A stretch of DNA of 64,000 nt from Bradyrhizobium sp. ORS 278 (GTDB lineage: Bacteria; Pseudomonadota; Alphaproteobacteria; Rhizobiales; Xanthobacteraceae), in the NCBI RefSeq assembly GCF_000026145.1, contig NC_009445.1:1054001-1118000 (forward strand), given 5' to 3'. Made by a program: the position numbers and the translations under genes. Shown here in pieces: positions 31,525 through 40,872 of this stretch (its first letter is position 1; every line of letters starts with the position of its first letter). The notes below the pieces were generated by a model, which made no database searches, had not been told where the DNA came from, and was given only the letters and a program-made list of their open reading frames with translations.

Positions 31525-32499
31525 TCAGAAATCGAAGTTGATCATCTTCTTCATGACCAGGATGCCCATGGACATCCAGACCACGCAGCCGACCAGCATC
31601 AACTGGCCCGTGGGATGCGTCCAGAGCAGTGAGATGTAGTCTGGCGTGCTGAGATAGACCAGCAGCATCACGATCGGCGGCAGCGATCCGATGATGCCTG
31701 CGGAGGCCTTGGCCTCCATCGACATCGCCTGGATCTTCTCGGCCATCTTCTTGCGATCACGCAGCACCTTGGAGAGGTTGCCCAGCGCCTCGGAGAGGTT
31801 GCCGCCGGACTTCTGCTGGATCGCGATGACGATGCCGAAAAAGTTGGCCTCCGGCAGCGGCATCCGCTCATAGAGCCTGGCGCAAGCCTCGCCGAGCGGC
31901 ATGCCGATCGCCTGGGTCTCGATGATCGCGAGGAACTCGCTGCGCAGCGGCTCGGGTGCGTCGGCGGCGACGACCTTGATCGATTCGAACAGCGGCAGGC
32001 CGGCCTTGATGCCGCGCACGATGACGTCGACCGCGTCCGGCAGCGCAGCGAGAAACTTCTTCTCGCGACGCTTCTTGAGGTAGCCCAGAATCCACCGCGG
32101 CAGACCAAGACCCGCCGCGAAGCCGAGGCCGAGCGCGCCGAGCGGGCCGCCGCCCGCGAAAAACGCGACCGCGCATACGACGAAGCCGAGGACGCCGGAG
32201 ATGATCCAGAATTTCTGCACGGTCCAGTCCAGGCCGGCCTGCGAGATCCTGATGTTCAGCGGGACCTTGCTCTGCTTCTGGGCCTTGGCTTCGAGATCCT
32301 TCAGCGACGACTCGACCTGCTCGCGGCGCGAGCGCTGATTGCGTTCGACCTGACGGACCACCGGCTCGGCCTTGGCGACGGAGCTGCGCCGCTGCTCGGC
32401 CTTCCGCTCGCCGGACAGCATCGGATAGATGAAGACCCAGGCGATGCCGCCGATGGCGGTCGCGGCGAGGAACGCGAGGGCGAGAGCCTGAAACTTCAT
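31525..32499 (-). CDS. tadB: Tad pilus inner-membrane platform protein TadB
   Basis: 324 residues, the paralogue of TadC. After an N-terminal helix (about 5-25) comes a charged cytoplasmic stretch, two helices near 100-150, then the F domain with ALPDAVDVIVRGIKAGLPLF and QKSGGNLSEALGNLSKVLRD, and two C-terminal helices. The gene lies 11 bases behind cpaF and 11 bases before tadC, as in the Caulobacter cpa and Aggregatibacter tad operons. Confidence 0.92.
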   Translation of the reverse strand: MKFQALALAFLAATAIGGIAWVFIYPMLSGERKAEQRRSSVAKAEPVVRQVERNQRSRREQVESSLKDLEAKAQKQSKVPLNIRISQAGLDWTVQKFWIISGVLGFVVCAVAFFAGGGPLGALGLGFAAGLGLPRWILGYLKKRREKKFLAALPDAVDVIVRGIKAGLPLFESIKVVAADAPEPLRSEFLAIIETQAIGMPLGEACARLYERMPLPEANFFGIVIAIQQKSGGNLSEALGNLSKVLRDRKKMAEKIQAMSMEAKASAGIIGSLPPIVMLLVYLSTPDYISLLWTHPTGQLMLVGCVVWMSMGILVMKKMINFDF

Positions 32500-32510
32500 C
32501 GCGCTCTCCC

Positions 32511-33974
32511 TTATTCCTTGGCCGCGGCTTCGGCCGCATCGAGCGCCGCCGCCAGCCGCTTTTCTTCGCCATAATAGCGGGCGCGCTCCCAGAACCGCGG
32601 GCGGCCGATGCCGGTCGAGCGGTGGCGGCCGATGATCTTGCCGTTCGCATCCTCCCCGATCATGTCGTAGAGGAAGATGTCCTGGGTGATGATGGTGTCG
32701 CCTTCCATGCCCATCACCTCGGTGATGTGCGTGATGCGGCGGGAGCCGTCGCGCAGGCGCGCGGCCTGCACGATGACGTCGATCGAGGCGCAGATCATCT
32801 CGCGGATGGTGCGTGACGGCAGCGAGAAGCCGCCCATCGTGATCATGGATTCGCAGCGTGACAGCGCTTCGCGCGGGTTGTTGGCGTGCAAGGTGCCCAT
32901 CGAGCCGTCGTGGCCGGTGTTCATGGCCTGGAGGAGATCGAACGCCTCCGGGCCGCGGACCTCGCCGACGATGATGCGTTCGGGACGCATACGCAGGCAG
33001 TTTCTCACCAGCTCGCGCATCGTCACCTGGCCTTCGCCTTCGATGTTCGGCGGCCGGGTTTCGAGGCGCACCACGTGCGGCTGCTGCAGCTGGAGCTCGG
33101 CGGCGTCCTCGCAGGTGATGACGCGCTCGTCATGATCGATGTAATTGGTCAGGCAGTTCAGCAGCGTGGTCTTGCCGGAGCCGGTACCGCCGGATATCAG
33201 CACGTTGCAGCGGACTCGGCCGATGATCTGCAGGATCTCGGCGCCTTCCGGCGAGATCGCGCCGAATTTGACCAGCTGATCGAGCGTCAGCTTGTCCTTC
33301 TTGAACTTACGAATGGTGAGCGCCGGGCCATCGATCGCCAGCGGCGGAACGATGGCGTTGACGCGGGAGCCGTCGGCGAGACGGGCGTCGCAGATCGGCG
33401 AGGATTCGTCGACGCGGCGGCCGACCTGGCTGACGATGCGCTGGCAGATGTTCAGGAGCTGCTGATTGTCGCGGAAGCGGATGCCGGTGCGCTGGATCTT
33501 GCCGTTGACTTCGATGAAGACCGTGCCGGCGCCGTTGACCATGATGTCGGCGATGTCGTCGCGCGACAGCAGCGGTTCGAGCGGGCCGTAGCCGAGGACG
33601 TCGTTGCAGATGTCGTCGAGCAGCTCCTCCTGCTCGGCGATCGACATCACGATGTTCTTGATCGCGATGATCTCGTTGACGATGTCGCGGATTTCCTCGC
33701 GCGCCGACTCGCCATCGAGCTTGGCGAGCTGCGCGAGGTCGATCGCCTCGATCAGCGCGCCGAAGATCGTCGCCTTGACCTGGTAGTAATTATCCGAGCG
33801 CCGGGCTTCCACCACGGGGGCAGGTGGCGGGGGAGCCTGCCGAGTCGGAGCTAATGGAGGCGACGGCACGGCCGGAGATGCCGCACGGGGGGCCGCCGGC
33901 GCGAGCTCGGGCGCTGGCGCTGCCGGCCTGAGGGTCCTGGTATCGCTGTCCGTTCCGCTACGCTTACCAAACAC
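32511..33974 (-). CDS. cpaF: Tad pilus assembly ATPase CpaF/TadA
   Basis: A 487-residue secretion ATPase of the GspE/VirB11 family. The first 80 residues are Pro/Ala-rich. Then come the N-terminal domain (about 90-230) and the RecA-like core with Walker A SGGTGSGKTTLLN (about 265-277), the Asp box LRMRPERIIVGEVRGPEAF and the His box MGTLHANNPREAL. It hydrolyses ATP to drive insertion of Flp pilin subunits. It sits between cpaE and tadB on the same strand, and its stop and start leave only 21 and 11 bases to them. Confidence 0.95.
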   Translation of the reverse strand: MFGKRSGTDSDTRTLRPAAPAPELAPAAPRAASPAVPSPPLAPTRQAPPPPAPVVEARRSDNYYQVKATIFGALIEAIDLAQLAKLDGESAREEIRDIVNEIIAIKNIVMSIAEQEELLDDICNDVLGYGPLEPLLSRDDIADIMVNGAGTVFIEVNGKIQRTGIRFRDNQQLLNICQRIVSQVGRRVDESSPICDARLADGSRVNAIVPPLAIDGPALTIRKFKKDKLTLDQLVKFGAISPEGAEILQIIGRVRCNVLISGGTGSGKTTLLNCLTNYIDHDERVITCEDAAELQLQQPHVVRLETRPPNIEGEGQVTMRELVRNCLRMRPERIIVGEVRGPEAFDLLQAMNTGHDGSMGTLHANNPREALSRCESMITMGGFSLPSRTIREMICASIDVIVQAARLRDGSRRITHITEVMGMEGDTIITQDIFLYDMIGEDANGKIIGRHRSTGIGRPRFWERARYYGEEKRLAAALDAAEAAAKE

Positions 33975-33995
33975 GGCTTAGAACTCCACGCAGGC

Positions 33996-35264
33996 TTACT
34001 TCGCCTTCAGCTTGTCGAGCAGAGGCGACAGGAAGGAGCCTTTCGGCTTCTTGGTCTCGCTGCGGCCGGTGAGCCGCTGCGCGATCTGGAGAAACATTTC
34101 GGTCGTCCGATGATTGGGCGACATCTCCGCGATCATCTGACCATTGTTCGCCGCCGCGCCGAAGATCTGCGGCTCGAACGGAATGGTGACGATCGGCGGG
34201 CTTTCGATGGCCTTGGCGAACTCGCTGGCGTTGATCTCCGGGCGCTTGGGAACGCCGACCTGGTTCAGGCAGTACAGCGGCATGCGGTCGTTGGGCCGGG
34301 CCGCCTTGAGGAGATCGTAAATGTTCTTGGTGTTGCGCAGCGAGGCAAGGTCCGGCGCCGCGACGATCAGGATGTCGTCGGCGCTGATCAGGGCCCGTTT
34401 GGTCCAGCCGGACCATTGATGCGGAACGTCCAGGACAATGCACGGCATCGAGGCCCGCAGCGTGTCGAAGACCGCGTCGAACGCCTCGGCGCCGAAATCA
34501 TAGACGCGATCCAGCGTCGCCGGCGCGGCGAGCAGGCTGAGATGATCGGTGCACTTCGACAGCAACCGGTCCATGAAGGCGATGTCGATGCGATCCGGCG
34601 AGAACACCGCGTCGGCAATCCCTTGCGCCGGATCCTGATTGTAGTCGAGCCCGGCCGTGCCGAAAGCGAGGTCGAGATCGGCGACGACCGAGTCCATCGC
34701 GAGATCGCGCGCGATCGCCCAGGCGATGTTGTGGGCGATCGTCGAGGCTCCTACGCCGCCCTTGGCGCCGACGACGGCGATGATGCGCCCGACAGCCTTG
34801 GCCTCCGGCGCGGAGAACAGGTTGCAGATCGACCGCACGACATCGATCGGCGTGACCGGCGACAGCACATAGTCGCTGACGCCGCGGCGCACGAGCTCGC
34901 GATACAGCGTGACGTCGTTGACGCGGCCGATCACGACCACCCGCGTGCCGGGGTCGCAGACGGTCGCGAGGTGGTCGAGGCCTGCCAGGATATCGGAGCG
35001 CGCGTCGGTCTCCAGAATGATCACGTTCGGCGTCGGCGCCGAGCGATACGCTTCGATGGCAGCCGCCATGCCGCCCATCTGGATCTTCAGATGCGCCTTG
35101 CCGAGCCGCCGGTCCTCGCCGGCAGCCTGCACCGTGGCGGCGGTTTCCACCGTCTCGCAGAACGCCTGCACCGAGACACGCGGCGCCGGCGCGATATGAT
35201 CGTCGGCCGGCGGCGGCACGACGTCAGGCTGCTCCTCTGGGGTCTGTCGGGCGTAGCTGATCAT
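33996..35264 (-). CDS. cpaE: Tad pilus localisation protein CpaE/TadZ
   Basis: 422 residues. The N-terminal half (about 85-190) is receiver-like without an obvious phospho-acceptor; the C-terminal half is a ParA/MinD-type ATPase that places the pilus machine at the pole. The P-loop reads GAKGGVGASTIAHN, so the lysine normally following GVG is replaced, as in other CpaE proteins, and ATP handling is presumably altered. The true start is ATG 35264, which overlaps the cpaD stop as ATGA; the frame itself is open 65 codons further. Confidence 0.9.
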   Translation of the reverse strand: MISYARQTPEEQPDVVPPPADDHIAPAPRVSVQAFCETVETAATVQAAGEDRRLGKAHLKIQMGGMAAAIEAYRSAPTPNVIILETDARSDILAGLDHLATVCDPGTRVVVIGRVNDVTLYRELVRRGVSDYVLSPVTPIDVVRSICNLFSAPEAKAVGRIIAVVGAKGGVGASTIAHNIAWAIARDLAMDSVVADLDLAFGTAGLDYNQDPAQGIADAVFSPDRIDIAFMDRLLSKCTDHLSLLAAPATLDRVYDFGAEAFDAVFDTLRASMPCIVLDVPHQWSGWTKRALISADDILIVAAPDLASLRNTKNIYDLLKAARPNDRMPLYCLNQVGVPKRPEINASEFAKAIESPPIVTIPFEPQIFGAAANNGQMIAEMSPNHRTTEMFLQIAQRLTGRSETKKPKGSFLSPLLDKLKAK

Positions 35265-36001
35265 TTGCCTGTGTCGCTGAGTTTGGCCTTGTCGGCCTCT
35301 GGATACGTGATCGCGGTTGACGCTCCCTTGCGGTATTTCTCGAATAACGCGGTGCGTCGGGTCGTGTAGGACGGCGTTTCGGGGCGCGGCTGCACGAGAT
35401 CGGCGGGGTTGTCGACCATCGCGGCCATGTTGCGCTGATAGGCGCAGCCGAAGTTCCAATCAGGCTTGTTGTCGAACCAGTTCTTGTTCTTGACCGAGGG
35501 CCCGAGATCGTCCGGCCAAAGGCCGCAGGGACCCGCTGTCGCCGAGAGCTTCGGATAGCTCAGCCGGATCGCGGCCATCTGGCGGGGGTCCTTCGGCTGA
35601 TAGTTGCGGACGGTAACGCCGTGCGGCGGAACGCCCGCGGCGGAGAACAGAGATTGGATCTCCCGCATCGAATCGGCGGCCGCACGGGCGTTCGGCGTGC
35701 CGCTTGGTACATCGGCGACGATCGCGCCGGTGCCCTGACGCATCCAGCTTTGTGCCAGCCCCATAACCTCGGCACGCTGCTCGGCAGTCAGGCCGCCGCG
35801 GCCCTGGCCGACGAAGACCACGAGGGAGTCGGGCGCTTCCTGGACGGCAATCGGATGGCGCAGCCGGTAGTCATCGGGAATGCTGGCCGTGATGTCAGGA
35901 TCGCGGCGGAAATTGCAGGCGCCAAGCAGAACGGCGGTTCCGGCGAGAGCGACCGCAAGATACAGCCGGCGGTGTCGAGCGGGGCGGGATGTCATGGTCA
36001 T
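35261..36001 (-). CDS. cpaD: Tad pilus lipoprotein CpaD
   Basis: 246 residues with a signal peptide ending in the lipobox LLGAC. The rest matches CpaD: DPDITASIPDDYRLRHPI right after the lipid anchor, then VRNYQPKDPRQMAAIRLSYP and GLWPDDLGPS, ending with NFGCAYQRNMAAMVDNPADL. CpaD acts in the periplasm with the CpaC secretin. The first ATG has an AAGGAC ribosome site. It lies 23 bases behind cpaC and overlaps cpaE by four bases. Confidence 0.9.
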   Translation of the reverse strand: MTMTSRPARHRRLYLAVALAGTAVLLGACNFRRDPDITASIPDDYRLRHPIAVQEAPDSLVVFVGQGRGGLTAEQRAEVMGLAQSWMRQGTGAIVADVPSGTPNARAAADSMREIQSLFSAAGVPPHGVTVRNYQPKDPRQMAAIRLSYPKLSATAGPCGLWPDDLGPSVKNKNWFDNKPDWNFGCAYQRNMAAMVDNPADLVQPRPETPSYTTRRTALFEKYRKGASTAITYPEADKAKLSDTGK

Positions 36002-36024
36002 GGGTGCAAGTCCTTGGTCCCTGC

Positions 36025-37506
36025 TCAGTCCGTGATGAAGCCGTATGTGCCGCGATAGTTACGCCCCGGCTCGGTCCGGCCAGGCACGCCATAGATGCGG
36101 TTGATGCTGCCGAGGAGATCGGCCTGCGGATCCGAAGCTGCCGCGAAGCCGTCATCCGGGCGGGACAGATCCTTCTGCGAGACGGCGCGAACCACGAACG
36201 GCGTCACCAGCACCATCAGCTCGGTCTGATTGTTGACGTAGTCGCGGCTGCGGAACAGTGCGCCGAGGACGGGCAGCTGCATCAGGCCGGGCATGCCGCT
36301 GATCGCCTGCTTGGTCTGCTGCTGGATCAGGCCGGCCATCGCCATGGCGCCGCCCGAGGGAATTTCGAGCGTCGTCTCCGCCCGGCGGGTCTTGATCGAC
36401 GGCACCGTCAGCGAGTTGACGGTCGTCGAGCTCACCGCCTGCGACAGCGTGATGGAGTTCTCGTTGGAGAGCTCCGATACCTCGGTCATCACCCGCATCG
36501 AGATGCGGCCCTCGGAGAGGACGATGGGCGTGAAGTTCAGCGAGATGCCGAACTTCTTGAAGCTGATCTGCGTGGTACAGACATGGGTCGTGGGATCGCA
36601 GGAGTAGCCGGCAGGAACCGGAAACTCGCCGCCGGCGATGAAGGTCGCGGACTCGCCGGAGATCGCGGTCAGGTTGGGCTCGGCCAAGGTACGGATCACG
36701 CCCGCGTTCTCCATGGCGCGCAACGTCGCCTGCACGGACGGGGTCGATCCGAACGCGGCGCTGACGGCATTGTTCGAGACCAGGTTGCTGCCATACGCCG
36801 TGAACGGGTTGGAGTTGGCGAATTTGACGACGGCCGTGCCGTAGTTGAGCTGGCCGGAGAGGTCGATGCCGAGCTGCTTGACGACCGAGCGCTGTACCTC
36901 GGCAACGGTCACCTTCAGCATCACCTGGTCGCGGCCGCGCACCGTGATCGAGTTGACGACCTTCTCGGCGCCGCCAGCGAGCCGTGCGGCGAGTTCGCCG
37001 GCCTGCTGGGCCTCGATCTGGCTGGAGGCCGAGCCGGTCAGCACGATGCCGTCGCCGAGCCCTTCGATCTGGATGTCGGCATTCGGCAAGAGCTGCTTCA
37101 GCGCGGCGCGTGCGCCGTTGAGGTCGCGCTTGACCGCGATGTCATAGGCGGCGATCTGCTGGCCCTGGGCGTCGAAGAAGACGATGTTGGTCTGGCCGAC
37201 CGCCGCGCCAATGATGTAGGCGCGCTGAGAGGAGCGGACCACGGCATTGGCGATCTTCGGATCGGCGACGAGAACGTCCTTGATGTCGCGCGGCAGGTCT
37301 ATGACCACGGACTTGCCGACACCGAGCGCGAGAAAGCGCGCATTGATCTGACCGTCAGCTGCGGGCGGCGCTGCGGCTGCCGGGCGGTAGTCCGCGGCGA
37401 TCACCGGCGCGAGCGCCGGGTTGAGTGTCAGCGCAGCGGCGGCCGAAAGCGACAGCGCGCGGACCATCAGGGTCCGCAGTTTCCGCTGATTTTCGCTGCA
37501 AGTCAT
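36025..37506 (-). CDS. cpaC: Tad pilus outer-membrane secretin CpaC
   Basis: 493 residues. A signal peptide (about 10-38) precedes the N-terminal pilus domain (VGKSVVIDLPRDIKDVLVAD, about 60-130), a BON-like middle part and the secretin core (about 230-440) with VKVTVAEVQR-like strands and VPVLGALFRSRDYVNNQTELM near the end, the conserved secretin signature. The ring it builds lets the Flp pilus cross the outer membrane. ATG 37506 has GAGAGGA nine bases ahead and is preferred to GTG 37527. A shorter protein with only the N-terminal domain is encoded at 40873. Confidence 0.93.
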   Translation of the reverse strand: MTCSENQRKLRTLMVRALSLSAAAALTLNPALAPVIAADYRPAAAAPPAADGQINARFLALGVGKSVVIDLPRDIKDVLVADPKIANAVVRSSQRAYIIGAAVGQTNIVFFDAQGQQIAAYDIAVKRDLNGARAALKQLLPNADIQIEGLGDGIVLTGSASSQIEAQQAGELAARLAGGAEKVVNSITVRGRDQVMLKVTVAEVQRSVVKQLGIDLSGQLNYGTAVVKFANSNPFTAYGSNLVSNNAVSAAFGSTPSVQATLRAMENAGVIRTLAEPNLTAISGESATFIAGGEFPVPAGYSCDPTTHVCTTQISFKKFGISLNFTPIVLSEGRISMRVMTEVSELSNENSITLSQAVSSTTVNSLTVPSIKTRRAETTLEIPSGGAMAMAGLIQQQTKQAISGMPGLMQLPVLGALFRSRDYVNNQTELMVLVTPFVVRAVSQKDLSRPDDGFAAASDPQADLLGSINRIYGVPGRTEPGRNYRGTYGFITD

Positions 37507-37523
37507 CTTGGTCGTCCTCTCGA

Positions 37524-38321
37524 TCACTTCTGCGTCGTCATCGTGCTGGGAATGCCGAAGCGAACGACGGCAACGCTGTCTCCGCGCCTGCGATTATCGT
37601 CCGAGCGCTGCTCGGCCATGTTGACGTCGGCGATGCTGCGCAACGCCAGCGACAGCGTCCCGGTCTGCCGCGCGCGCGCCAGCGTCTCGGCCTGCTCAGG
37701 CTTGAGCTCCAGCGTCACGGTCTTGCCGACCACCGTGGTCTGGCCGTCCTTTTCCTTCGGCGCCTGGTCGATCGCGAGCACACGGATATTGGCGAGGATG
37801 ATCTCCGAGCTGACGACGTCGCCGGCGTTGGGCTGATCGGGGTTGCGCTCGCGCTTGGACAGGATCACGTCGACGCGGTCGTTCGGCAGAATGAAGCCGC
37901 CGGCGCCGGTCTCCGGCGAGATCTCGGTCGAGACGGCGCGCATGCCGGCCGGCAGGATCGCAGCCATGAAGCCGGAACCGTCGGATTTCACCAGCTTCTG
38001 CTCGCGGATCGGCTCGCCGGCAATGAAGGGCGCCCGGGCAATCGTGCCGGTCACCTCGTTCTGGCCTTCCGGCCGCTCGTTGCGGCGGATGAAGCTCGAG
38101 CTCGCGGTCGAGGCCGGCCAGCTCTGCCACTGCAGGAGTTCGGGCTTGATCGACTGGCCGAGACCGATGTCAGCTTTGGCGACGAGGACATCGACGGTCG
38201 GGACCTGCGGCGCGGGTGCGGCGACCTGGGCCTGACGATCGTCGGACCCGCTCGCCAGATATGCGGCCACGCCGCCAGCGCCTACAGCGATGGTCAGAAC
38301 CACAATGCGTGCGGTATTCAT
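37524..38321 (-). CDS. cpaB: Tad pilus assembly protein CpaB
   Basis: 265 residues. One N-terminal membrane helix (about 4-22) anchors a periplasmic SAF-type domain with VLVAKADIGLGQSIKPELLQ, then GEPIREQKLV and ISPETGAGGFILPNDRVDVI, the RcpC/CpaB signature. The family is thought to support the secretin in the periplasm. The gene starts at ATG 38321 rather than six codons upstream, and ends 17 bases before cpaC. Confidence 0.9.
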   Translation of the reverse strand: MNTARIVVLTIAVGAGGVAAYLASGSDDRQAQVAAPAPQVPTVDVLVAKADIGLGQSIKPELLQWQSWPASTASSSFIRRNERPEGQNEVTGTIARAPFIAGEPIREQKLVKSDGSGFMAAILPAGMRAVSTEISPETGAGGFILPNDRVDVILSKRERNPDQPNAGDVVSSEIILANIRVLAIDQAPKEKDGQTTVVGKTVTLELKPEQAETLARARQTGTLSLALRSIADVNMAEQRSDDNRRRGDSVAVVRFGIPSTMTTQK

Positions 38322-38447
38322 ACGCTTCACTTTCCACATTACGCCGCGACGCTTGCGCCGCCGTGATGGGAGTTGAGCAGTTATTCGTCAAAGCATGGTT
38401 AATGAGGCGTATCTAAATCACCCTAACACCGCGTTGATACGGTGCTG

Positions 38448-38972
38448 TCAGATGAGTGCGAGGCGCACCGCGTCGATCGCCTTCACCCATTCGGTCTCCG
38501 GATAGACCATCAACGCGCCCAGAGCGAGCGCGATGCCATAAGGGACGCCGCTGTCCTTGGCGTGAAGGCGCGCCAGCCAGGGTTGTCCCGCCAACCCGTA
38601 CGGCAGCGGCCATTGGCGGAACTGCATGAGAGCGAGGGTGAGCACGCCGCCGAAGATCGAGGCGTAGAGCAGGTAGTTCATCAGGTGGGCGAAGCCGAAC
38701 CAAAGCGCGGCGGCCGACGCCACCTTGGCATCGCCGCCGCCGATCCAGCCGAATGCGAAGCACGTGAAAGCGATGACCAGGAGACTCGCACCTGCTCCGC
38801 AATGCATCAGCATGTCCGCCATGCTCATTCCGCTCAGCGGTGCCATCACCAGGAATCCCGCGACCAGCGCCAGCGAGACACGATTTGAAATCGTCATCGT
38901 GAGCAGGTCGCTCGCCGCAGCGAAGGCCATCAGGGCCGGAAAGATCAGCAGGCGTGCGAGATCGAGGGTCAT
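38448..38972 (-). CDS. cpaA: Prepilin peptidase CpaA
   Basis: A 174-residue aspartic peptidase of the A24 family that cuts the leader of Flp pilin and the TadE-like pseudopilins in the inner membrane. Both catalytic aspartates are visible: AASDLLTMTISN (first) and GGGDAKVASA (second). About five membrane helices. It stands second after the pilin, with 126 bases to cpaB and 330 to the pilin stop. Confidence 0.9.
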   Translation of the reverse strand: MTLDLARLLIFPALMAFAAASDLLTMTISNRVSLALVAGFLVMAPLSGMSMADMLMHCGAGASLLVIAFTCFAFGWIGGGDAKVASAAALWFGFAHLMNYLLYASIFGGVLTLALMQFRQWPLPYGLAGQPWLARLHAKDSGVPYGIALALGALMVYPETEWVKAIDAVRLALI

Positions 38973-39084
38973 GGGCTCTCAACGGCATCGAGACGGCGCT
39001 GCATGCACCGGCGGGCAGAAATCTAATGGTAAGAGTTTTAAGGATCGGGAAACAGATAAGGGGTTCGCCGATCGGGTCCGGCTT

Positions 39085-39219
39085 TCACCAGACGCTGGCG
39101 ATGCGGGCTGCGAGCGCGACGATGGACAGCGCGAGCGCGCCGCAGACCAGGCGCAATGCTGCATCGAGCTGTCGCTGCGGGCGCCGGGCCGAGACGGCGG
39201 AGACAAGGTGGTTACGCAT
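39085..39219 (-). CDS. Possible 44-residue single-helix protein between pilin and cpaA
   Basis: An ATG-started frame of 44 codons on the pilus operon strand, between the pilin terminator and cpaA. It encodes a basic, polar first half (MRNHLVSAVSARRPQRQLDA) and one hydrophobic helix (about 21-40) ending in SVW. Placement and a helix suggest a small membrane protein, but the ribosome site is weak and I know no family. It may be chance. Confidence 0.3.
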   Translation of the reverse strand: MRNHLVSAVSARRPQRQLDAALRLVCGALALSIVALAARIASVW

Positions 39220-39255
39220 GACGGAACACCGCGGAGCTGACGTTGAAACAATAAA

Positions 39256-39282
39256 GGCCCCGGAAGTTCCGGGGCCTTTTTT
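39256..39282. terminator. Strong hairpin after the Flp pilin gene
   Basis: GGCCCCGGA and TCCGGGGCC form a 9-base stem at 39256-39276 with T-rich DNA on both sides, so it works in both directions. For the minus strand it lies 20-46 bases behind the pilin stop. It would let pilin RNA accumulate well above that of the assembly genes behind it. Confidence 0.85.
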
Positions 39283-39301
39283 GCTCGGTCGTGACGACCG
39301 C

Positions 39302-39466
39302 TTACTTCAGCGACGAGTTGATCGAGCCGAACTTGGAGCTCAGGCTGGAGCCGAGACCGTTGACGGCCGCGATGATCGCGAGCGAGATGCCGGCGGCGAT
39401 CAGGCCGTACTCGATGGCGGTCGCGCCGGATTCATCCTTCACGAAGCGAGCAAGCAGATTCTTCAT
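39302..39466 (-). CDS. Flp family type IVb pilin
   Basis: 54 residues, the major pilus subunit. The leader KNLLARFVKDESG is cut after Gly by CpaA, giving the mature N-terminus ATAIEYGLIAAGISLAIIAA with the conserved Glu5 and Tyr of Flp pilins, then a short Ser/Gly tail. A GGAG ribosome site precedes ATG 39466; the frame extends upstream without meaning. It is the first gene of the cluster and has its own strong terminator. Confidence 0.95.
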   Translation of the reverse strand: MKNLLARFVKDESGATAIEYGLIAAGISLAIIAAVNGLGSSLSSKFGSINSSLK

Positions 39467-39911
39467 AGGGTAACTCCATGTACACGTGGCTGGTCGAACA
39501 TAATCTGGTCGTTGCGGCGTTCTCAGCACCGTGACCATATGGGCACCCTAGGGGGCAGGAATTTCGGCGTAGTTAATTCAACCGATGAAACATCGCTTCT
39601 CGCGGCGGTTCTTGCGCAGAGTAAATTTGGAATGAACCGCTCCATAAAAACTGGAAACAATTGCCCGGCGGCTGCCGCCATACCTTGAAGTCTGGCGCTC
39701 GTGGTGTCCCTACGTCTCTTAATAACGTCATCTGATACGAGGCCGCAGCGCTCGATGAGATCGGGGACGGGTGTGCGAAATCAGCCTCGTGCGAGCTCGT
39801 CAGCGGCAGTCATATGGGAAAGACGCGCGCTTGCCGGCCCGGCGCCGGGGTTCACGGCTCCTTAAGCACCAGGGAGTACCCCTCGTTGAGGTTCAAGAAG
39901 CGAGGCATGTT
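39467..39911. promoter_or_regulatory. Divergent intergenic region, pilin to hydroxylase-family gene
   Basis: 445 bases between divergent genes, AT-richer than the surroundings. It must contain the pilin promoter. A CCCTAGGG palindrome lies at about 39547-39554, 80 bases in front of the pilin ATG. I see no sigma-54 or stress promoter and no gene. Confidence 0.4.
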
Positions 39912-40739
39912 ATGTCCGGTCTGCCATGGGAAGTCGCGCTGATGCTCGGCCAGACCATCGAGAAGATTCTGCCGATCACCCTGGTTCTCGCGGTCGTCTT
40001 CTCGGTGCTCAGCCATTTCTGGGCCTGCAATCCCGGCAAGCCGTGGTGGCAGAAGCGCGAGCTCGTCACCGATATGGTGTATTGGTTTTTCGTGCCGGTG
40101 TTCGCCCGCGTGCTGCGCATCGGGCTGCTGGTGCTCGGGGCCAGCGTCATCTTCAAGATCCACGAGGCCGATGACCTGATCGCTTTCTACGAGAACGGTC
40201 ATGGGCCGCTGGCGCAGCTGCCGGAGTGGGTGCAGGGGCTGCTGTTCATCGTGCTGGCTGATTTCATGCTGTACTGGACCCACCGGTTGTTCCACGGCGG
40301 CGACTTCTGGAAATACCACGCCGTTCACCACTCCTCGGAGGAGCTCGACTGGATCTCGGCGGCGCGCTTTCACCCGATCAACCTGATCCTCGGAACGATC
40401 GCCGTCGACGTGATCCTGCTGATGGCCGGCATCTCGCCGAACGTCATGATCTGGGTCGGACCGTTCACGACGTTCCATTCCGCCTTCGTGCACGCCAATC
40501 TCAACTGGACGCTTGGACCGTTCAAATACGTTCTGGCCACGCCGGTATTCCACCGCTGGCACCACACCGCGATGGAAGAGGGCGGCAACACCAATTTCGC
40601 CGGCACCTTCCCGCTCTGGGACATCCTGTTCGGCACGTTCCGCATGCCGGCAGGGCAGCTCCCGACGAGCTACGGCAAGGATGAGGCGACGATGCCGGGC
40701 GAGTTCGCAGGGCAGCTGGTCTTTCCGTTCCGCCGCTGA
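39912..40739 (+). CDS. Fatty acid hydroxylase / sterol desaturase family protein
   Basis: 275 residues, a di-iron membrane oxygenase. About four helices. The histidine boxes are WTHRLFHGGDFWKYHAVHHS (about 127-146, giving HxxxH and HxxHH) and HRWHHTAMEEGGNTNFAG (about 216-233). These ligate two irons that hydroxylate or desaturate lipid chains. The start is ATG 39912; the frame is open 47 codons upstream without a ribosome site. In bradyrhizobia such enzymes may act on hopanoids, fatty acids or carotenoids; nothing adjacent decides it. Confidence 0.85.
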   Translation: MSGLPWEVALMLGQTIEKILPITLVLAVVFSVLSHFWACNPGKPWWQKRELVTDMVYWFFVPVFARVLRIGLLVLGASVIFKIHEADDLIAFYENGHGPLAQLPEWVQGLLFIVLADFMLYWTHRLFHGGDFWKYHAVHHSSEELDWISAARFHPINLILGTIAVDVILLMAGISPNVMIWVGPFTTFHSAFVHANLNWTLGPFKYVLATPVFHRWHHTAMEEGGNTNFAGTFPLWDILFGTFRMPAGQLPTSYGKDEATMPGEFAGQLVFPFRR

Positions 40740-40872
40740 GTGCGCCGTCGGTTTCGAGGAATCGGCGCGCACGTTGGGAGATCGTTCACCAATTGAGCGC
40801 AGATTGGCCGGGTCGGGCGCCGTCACCGCTGCGTATCGCTTGAGACGGCTCGAAGATGTCCCGGGGTTGAGT

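Noticed and set aside
35989..37836. A 615-codon plus-strand frame over cpaC
   Set aside because: Antisense of the secretin gene; biased composition only.
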